Positions 60,562 through 64,000 of a stretch of DNA of 64,000 nt are shown in pieces. Origin of the DNA: Pseudomonas putida. GTDB taxonomy: Bacteria; Pseudomonadota; Gammaproteobacteria; Pseudomonadales; Pseudomonadaceae. The position numbers and the translations under genes are program-made. The stretch spans positions 1,442,501 to 1,506,500 of the forward strand of contig NZ_CP016634.1 in the NCBI RefSeq assembly GCF_002741075.1. Direction: 5' to 3'. The notes below the pieces were generated by a model. It searched no databases, was not told the origin of the DNA, and was given only the letters and a program-made list of their open reading frames with translations. Position 1 is the stretch's first letter. Every line of letters starts with the position of its first letter.

Positions 60562-61086
60562 GTGAACAGAGTATTGGTAGTCGATGACGAACAGACCCTT
60601 GCGCAGAATTTGCAGGCTTACCTGCAGGCGCAAGGCCTGGAAGTCCATGTCGCCCACGACGGTATCAGTGGCATTGCCCAGGCACAGGCCCTGGCACCGG
60701 ATGTGATCGTACTGGACTACCGCTTGCCCGACATGGAGGGGTTCGAGGTCCTGGAGACCGTGCGCAGGAGCATGCAGTGTCATTTCGTGCTGATCACCGC
60801 CCACCCGACCGCCGAGGTCCGTGAGCGAGCCGCGGCACTCGGTGTCACCCATGTTCTGTTCAAGCCGTTCCCATTGGCGGAACTGGCCCGCGCGGTAGCC
60901 GACCTGACCGACCTACAGCACGCCCGGGCAGCGGACACACAGGCCGAGGGGTTTGTCGAACGACGCCAGAACAGGAACCAGACGTTCCCCCTGCAGATGT
61001 ACGATGGCAGATGGGTACTGGCTGACCGCCGACGCAACGGCGTGAAGCCTCCCACACCTGACGACGAGCTGCTCACCGGGGAATAG
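60562..61086 (+). CDS. Single-receiver response regulator with short C-terminal tail
   Basis: The 174-residue protein has one receiver domain (about 2-118): VLVVDDEQT acidic pocket, phosphoacceptor in VIVLDYRLPDMEGFE, and KPF (FKPFPLAEL). The remaining 55 residues (Arg- and Gln-rich) show no DNA-binding or enzymatic motif. GTG at 60562 is used with GGGAG eight bases upstream; a TTG one codon earlier is possible. It is the first gene ahead of gspE, so it may tune the secretion machine or serve a phosphorelay. No kinase is in the window beside it. Confidence 0.85.
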   Translation: MNRVLVVDDEQTLAQNLQAYLQAQGLEVHVAHDGISGIAQAQALAPDVIVLDYRLPDMEGFEVLETVRRSMQCHFVLITAHPTAEVRERAAALGVTHVLFKPFPLAELARAVADLTDLQHARAADTQAEGFVERRQNRNQTFPLQMYDGRWVLADRRRNGVKPPTPDDELLTGE

Positions 61087-61154
61087 CGGCGCCCGCGGCC
61101 ACCCCGGCAACCCCGAGTCAGCCTGCGACGCGCCCCTGAGCGGAGTCGCAGGCC

Positions 61155-62912
61155 ATGTCAGACGTCGTCGATACAGCCCAAGCCCCCCAGGACCCCCATT
61201 GCCTTGAGGAACGCGCTGAGCCTGGGGGAGTGGGGTTACCCGCGAACGATGCACCACGGATTTGTGCCTACCCCCGCGAACTGCTGGCCCAGGCCCGCCT
61301 GCAAGCCGGTGACGAGCGCCTGCTGAGCTGCCTGGCGCGCCTCGCCTGCGACGACGCCGCCACCTTCACCCAACGCCTGGGCGCCACCCTCCATTACCCC
61401 GTGATCGACAGCCAGGCGCTGTTCGCCAGCACCCCGCTGTTCGAGCAGGTCAGCCTGGCACAATGCCTCAAGCGCGAGTTCATCCTGGTTCAGCACCAGG
61501 GCCAGACCCTCGGTGTGTTCGCCGACCCCTTCGACAACACCCGCCTGGCCTGGATCGACGACTGCCTGCAGGGCACTCCTCTGTACCTGGCCCACGCCGC
61601 CGACATCGCCGCCTTCCTGGCTCGCCAGGAAGAGAGCTTCCATGCCGTCGATGCCCTGGACCACGACGCCGAGCCTGGCGCCGAGGCCGACCCGTTACAG
61701 CGCCTGTCGCTGACCAGCATCAGCGAAGACCAGAGCAAAGTGGTCAAGCTGGTCAACTCGACCCTCTACGATGCCCTCAAGCAGCATGCCAGCGACATCC
61801 ACCTGGGCATGACCGGCCAGGGCCTGACCATCAAGTACCGCATCGACGGCGTGCTCAACGGTGCCGGCAAGGCCAGTGGCAGCGCCTTCGCCGAACAGGT
61901 GATCTCGCGTATCAAAGTCATGGCCGAGCTGGACATTGGCGAGAAGCGCGTACCTCAGGATGGCCGCTTCAAGGTGGCGGTGGGCGACCGTCAGATCGAC
62001 TTCCGCGTCTCGATCATGCCGAGCATCTTCGGCGAAGATGCCGTGCTGCGGGTGCTGGACAAACAGGACCTGTCCGACCGGGTCAGCGGCGTGCAGTTGC
62101 AGGCCCTGGGCTTTGCCGACCACACCCTGGTGGCCCTGCGCCGCCTGGCTGCCGAGCCCTACGGCATGATCCTGGTCACTGGCCCCACCGGCAGCGGCAA
62201 GACCACCACCCTCTACGCCATGATCAGCGAGATCAACCACGGCGTGGACAAGATCATCACCATCGAAGACCCGGTCGAGTACCAACTGCCGGGTGTGTTG
62301 CAGATCCCGGTCAACGAGAAGAAGGGGCTGACCTTCGCCCGGGGCCTGCGTTCGATCCTGCGCCATGACCCGGACAAGATCCTGGTCGGTGAGATCCGCG
62401 ACCCGGACACCGCTCAGATCGCCGTGCAATCGGCCCTGACCGGGCACCTGGTGTTCACCACCATCCACGCCAACAACGTGTTCGATGTGATCGGCCGCTT
62501 CAGCCAGATGCAGGTCGACCCCTACAGCTTCGTCTCGGCGCTCAACGCCGTGCTGGCCCAGCGTCTGATTCGTCTGGCCTGCCCGCACTGTGTGGTCCAT
62601 GCCGAGCCGGATGACGAAACCCTGGCCGCCTCGGGGCTGACCCGCGAAGGCGTGGCCGGATGGACTTTCGTTCGCGCCCAGGGCTGCGGCCAGTGCCGTG
62701 GCAGCGGTTACCGCGGACGCAGCGCCATCGCCGAATTGCTGCACCTGGATGACGACCTGCGGCAGATGATCGTCGAGCGCCGGCCCCTGTCGCAGATCAA
62801 GTCGCTGGCCTGCCAGCGCGGTCTGCGCCTGCTGCGCGCCTCTGCCCTGGACCTGGTCCGCGAGGGCCGTACCACGCTTGAGGAGATCAACCGTGTCACA
62901 TTTATCGCTTGA
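61155..62912 (+). CDS. gspE: GspE-type ATPase of a type II secretion-like (Xcm-like) system
   Basis: The 585-residue ATPase has a GspE/PilB N-terminal domain (about 40-160), Walker A GPTGSGKTTTLY (Lys349), Asp/His boxes, Walker B in ILVGEIRDPDTAQIA, and a CxxC...CxxC zinc region (CPHC, CGQC). It powers pseudopilus assembly at the inner membrane. In P. putida GB-1 a Gsp-related pathway named Xcm is known to be needed for secretion of the Mn-oxidising factor, and this gene's place beside mnxG fits that. It overlaps the next gene by 20 bp. Confidence 0.92.
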   Translation: MSDVVDTAQAPQDPHCLEERAEPGGVGLPANDAPRICAYPRELLAQARLQAGDERLLSCLARLACDDAATFTQRLGATLHYPVIDSQALFASTPLFEQVSLAQCLKREFILVQHQGQTLGVFADPFDNTRLAWIDDCLQGTPLYLAHAADIAAFLARQEESFHAVDALDHDAEPGAEADPLQRLSLTSISEDQSKVVKLVNSTLYDALKQHASDIHLGMTGQGLTIKYRIDGVLNGAGKASGSAFAEQVISRIKVMAELDIGEKRVPQDGRFKVAVGDRQIDFRVSIMPSIFGEDAVLRVLDKQDLSDRVSGVQLQALGFADHTLVALRRLAAEPYGMILVTGPTGSGKTTTLYAMISEINHGVDKIITIEDPVEYQLPGVLQIPVNEKKGLTFARGLRSILRHDPDKILVGEIRDPDTAQIAVQSALTGHLVFTTIHANNVFDVIGRFSQMQVDPYSFVSALNAVLAQRLIRLACPHCVVHAEPDDETLAASGLTREGVAGWTFVRAQGCGQCRGSGYRGRSAIAELLHLDDDLRQMIVERRPLSQIKSLACQRGLRLLRASALDLVREGRTTLEEINRVTFIA

Positions 62913-63675
62913 TCGCTATTGCGCCGTGCTCGGCGCCGAGGGTGTCGGCCTGGGTCGCTGGCACGCCAACCAACACCAGTGGCTGGGCAGCCGCGCGTTC
63001 ACCTGCGACCCCGCCCAGCCGGCCTGGGCACCGGCACTGGAGGCCCTGGCCGAGCTGCTGGCCGAGCATGCGCCACGGGGTGCCCAACTGCGGGTGCTGC
63101 TGTCGGCACGCTACAGCCGCTTCTGCCTGGTGCCGTGGAGCGACGCCATCGGCCATCCACGTGAGCTGGACGCCTACGCCCGGGCCTGTTTCGAGAACCT
63201 CTATGGTCAGTCGCTGGACGACTGGCGCATCGTGCTCTCGCCAGAGCCGGCAGGGGCCTCGCGCATCGCCACTGCCTTGCCTGAAGCGCTGTTGCAGGCC
63301 TTGCAGGCACTGGGCCGGGAGAGTCGCCTGAGCCTGCGCTCGGTCCAGCCTTACCTGATGGCTGCCTACAATCGCTGCTCGGCGCAACTGGAGGAGGGCG
63401 ATTTTCTCTTCGTGCTCGCCGAACCACGGCGCAGCGTGTTGCTGCTGGCTGCCGGGGGCGCCTGGCAACAGGTACTGGCCCAAGGTTGCGCTGACAACGA
63501 CCAGGCGCTGCAGGCGTTGATCGAGCGCACTTGCGAGCTGTATGGCGAGCATCTGCCCAGGGTTTACCTGCATGCGCCGGGGCGGGGGGATGTGCCTCGC
63601 TTGGCCGCCGTGCAACTGTGCCAGCCGGCAGGCGACAGCGACCCGCTGTGCGCCATGTGGCGGGCGGTGGCTTGA
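62893..63675 (+). CDS. GspL/PilM-like cytoplasmic assembly protein
   Basis: The 260-residue protein shows no signal peptide or clear membrane helix. The sequence LDRYCAVLGAEGVGLGRWHA, LRVLLSARYSRFCLVPWSDA and RSVQPYLMAAYNRCSAQLEE follow the actin-like pattern of PilM and of the GspL cytoplasmic part (weak match). It starts at a GTG with AGGAG six bases upstream, inside the gspE end. It would link the ATPase to the inner-membrane platform. Confidence 0.72.
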   Translation: MSHLSLDRYCAVLGAEGVGLGRWHANQHQWLGSRAFTCDPAQPAWAPALEALAELLAEHAPRGAQLRVLLSARYSRFCLVPWSDAIGHPRELDAYARACFENLYGQSLDDWRIVLSPEPAGASRIATALPEALLQALQALGRESRLSLRSVQPYLMAAYNRCSAQLEEGDFLFVLAEPRRSVLLLAAGGAWQQVLAQGCADNDQALQALIERTCELYGEHLPRVYLHAPGRGDVPRLAAVQLCQPAGDSDPLCAMWRAVA

Positions 63676-63676
63676 C

Positions 63677-64000
63677 ATGCGCCGCCTCGATCTGGAATTC
63701 CAGCCAGCCCCCAGCAGCCCGATCGCCTGGTCGCTGTTGGCCCTGGGGTGCGCCGTACTGGCAGCGATGCTGCTGGTCGAGCAGCACTTGCAGGACGAAC
63801 AAGCGGACCTTCAGGCCCGGGTCCACCTGCTCGAACAGCAACTGGGGCGCCGCCCGCTCAGTGCTGCCCCCCAGAGCAGCGCCGCCAGCCTCGAGCAGGC
63901 CGAACAGCTGGCGCAGATGCGCAGCGTCTCTGAGCAACTGCAACGGCCCTGGCAACAACTGTTCGCCATGCTCGAGGGCATGCCCCAGGAAGACGTGGCG
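63677..64000 (+). CDS. PilN/GspL-C-like inner membrane protein, truncated by window end
   Basis: The first 108 residues are visible. A short cytoplasmic N-terminus (RRLDLEFQPAPSS) precedes one membrane helix (about 16-35, AWSLLALGCAVLAAMLLVEQ) and a long coiled-coil segment rich in Gln and Leu (about 38-100). This is the layout of PilN and the periplasmic GspL/GspM assembly proteins. It starts 1 bp after the previous stop. The gene runs past the end of the window. Confidence 0.75.
   Translation, partial: MRRLDLEFQPAPSSPIAWSLLALGCAVLAAMLLVEQHLQDEQADLQARVHLLEQQLGRRPLSAAPQSSAASLEQAEQLAQMRSVSEQLQRPWQQLFAMLEGMPQEDVA

Overview
The window looks like chromosome of a fluorescent Pseudomonas of the P. 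putida group. The DNA is uniformly GC-rich, it carries putida-type REP sequences (TTCGCGGGTAAACCCGCT and its inverse), and gene families such as DUF1652, a DUF6555-like protein, the acoRXABC block and the manganese oxidase mnxG are typical of that group. I saw no rRNA or tRNA genes, CRISPR arrays, insertion sequences or phage genes.

Layout. Positions 1-24 kb hold short accessory metabolic units: a truncated MFS pump, LysR/nfsB, an MFS transporter, a cysteine desulfurase, LysR/acyl-CoA dehydrogenase, a TerC-type metal transporter, a PstS-OmpA fusion, and a divergent catabolic island (XRE-cupin regulator, Fe-S/FAD oxidoreductase, solute-binding protein, class II aldolase, NCS1 permease). Two pirins, several small membrane or unknown proteins, a GNAT, a LysE exporter and a hydrolase follow. 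Positions 24-32 kb hold a UvrD/HelD-type helicase and, tail to tail with it, a 1657-residue protein with leucine-rich repeats and a C-terminal NEL-type (E3 ubiquitin ligase-like) region. Positions 32-36 kb hold a hydrolase-fold protein lacking its nucleophile, a VOC protein, an MFS symporter and an unknown protein.

Positions 35.9-42.2 kb are a tightly overlapping operon: thermostable-hemolysin (GNAT-like) protein, acyl-AMP ligase, heme-oxygenase-like diiron (HDO) protein, SDR, secreted TPR protein, then an OmpR-type response regulator and its kinase. A CTTCAG-N5-CTTCAG direct repeat upstream suggests autoregulation by that two-component system. I read this as an uncharacterised small-molecule pathway.

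Positions 42.9-49.2 kb carry the acetoin dehydrogenase operon acoXABC with its divergent sigma54 activator acoR, a consensus -24/-12 promoter and an upstream dyad. The usual adh gene after acoC is absent.

Positions 49.4-64 kb hold the manganese-oxidation region: mnxG (giant multicopper oxidase), a beta-propeller protein, a SCO/SenC-like gene with an apparent frameshift, a cytochrome c/periplasmic-binding fusion and a SurA-like protein. After these come a receiver-domain protein and the start of a Gsp-like (type II secretion) cluster (GspE, a GspL/PilM-like protein, a PilN-like protein cut by the window end). Both transcription units are preceded by sigma54 -24/-12 elements and by similar GGGGA/TCCCC dyads, which suggests that the oxidase and its likely exporter are switched on together.
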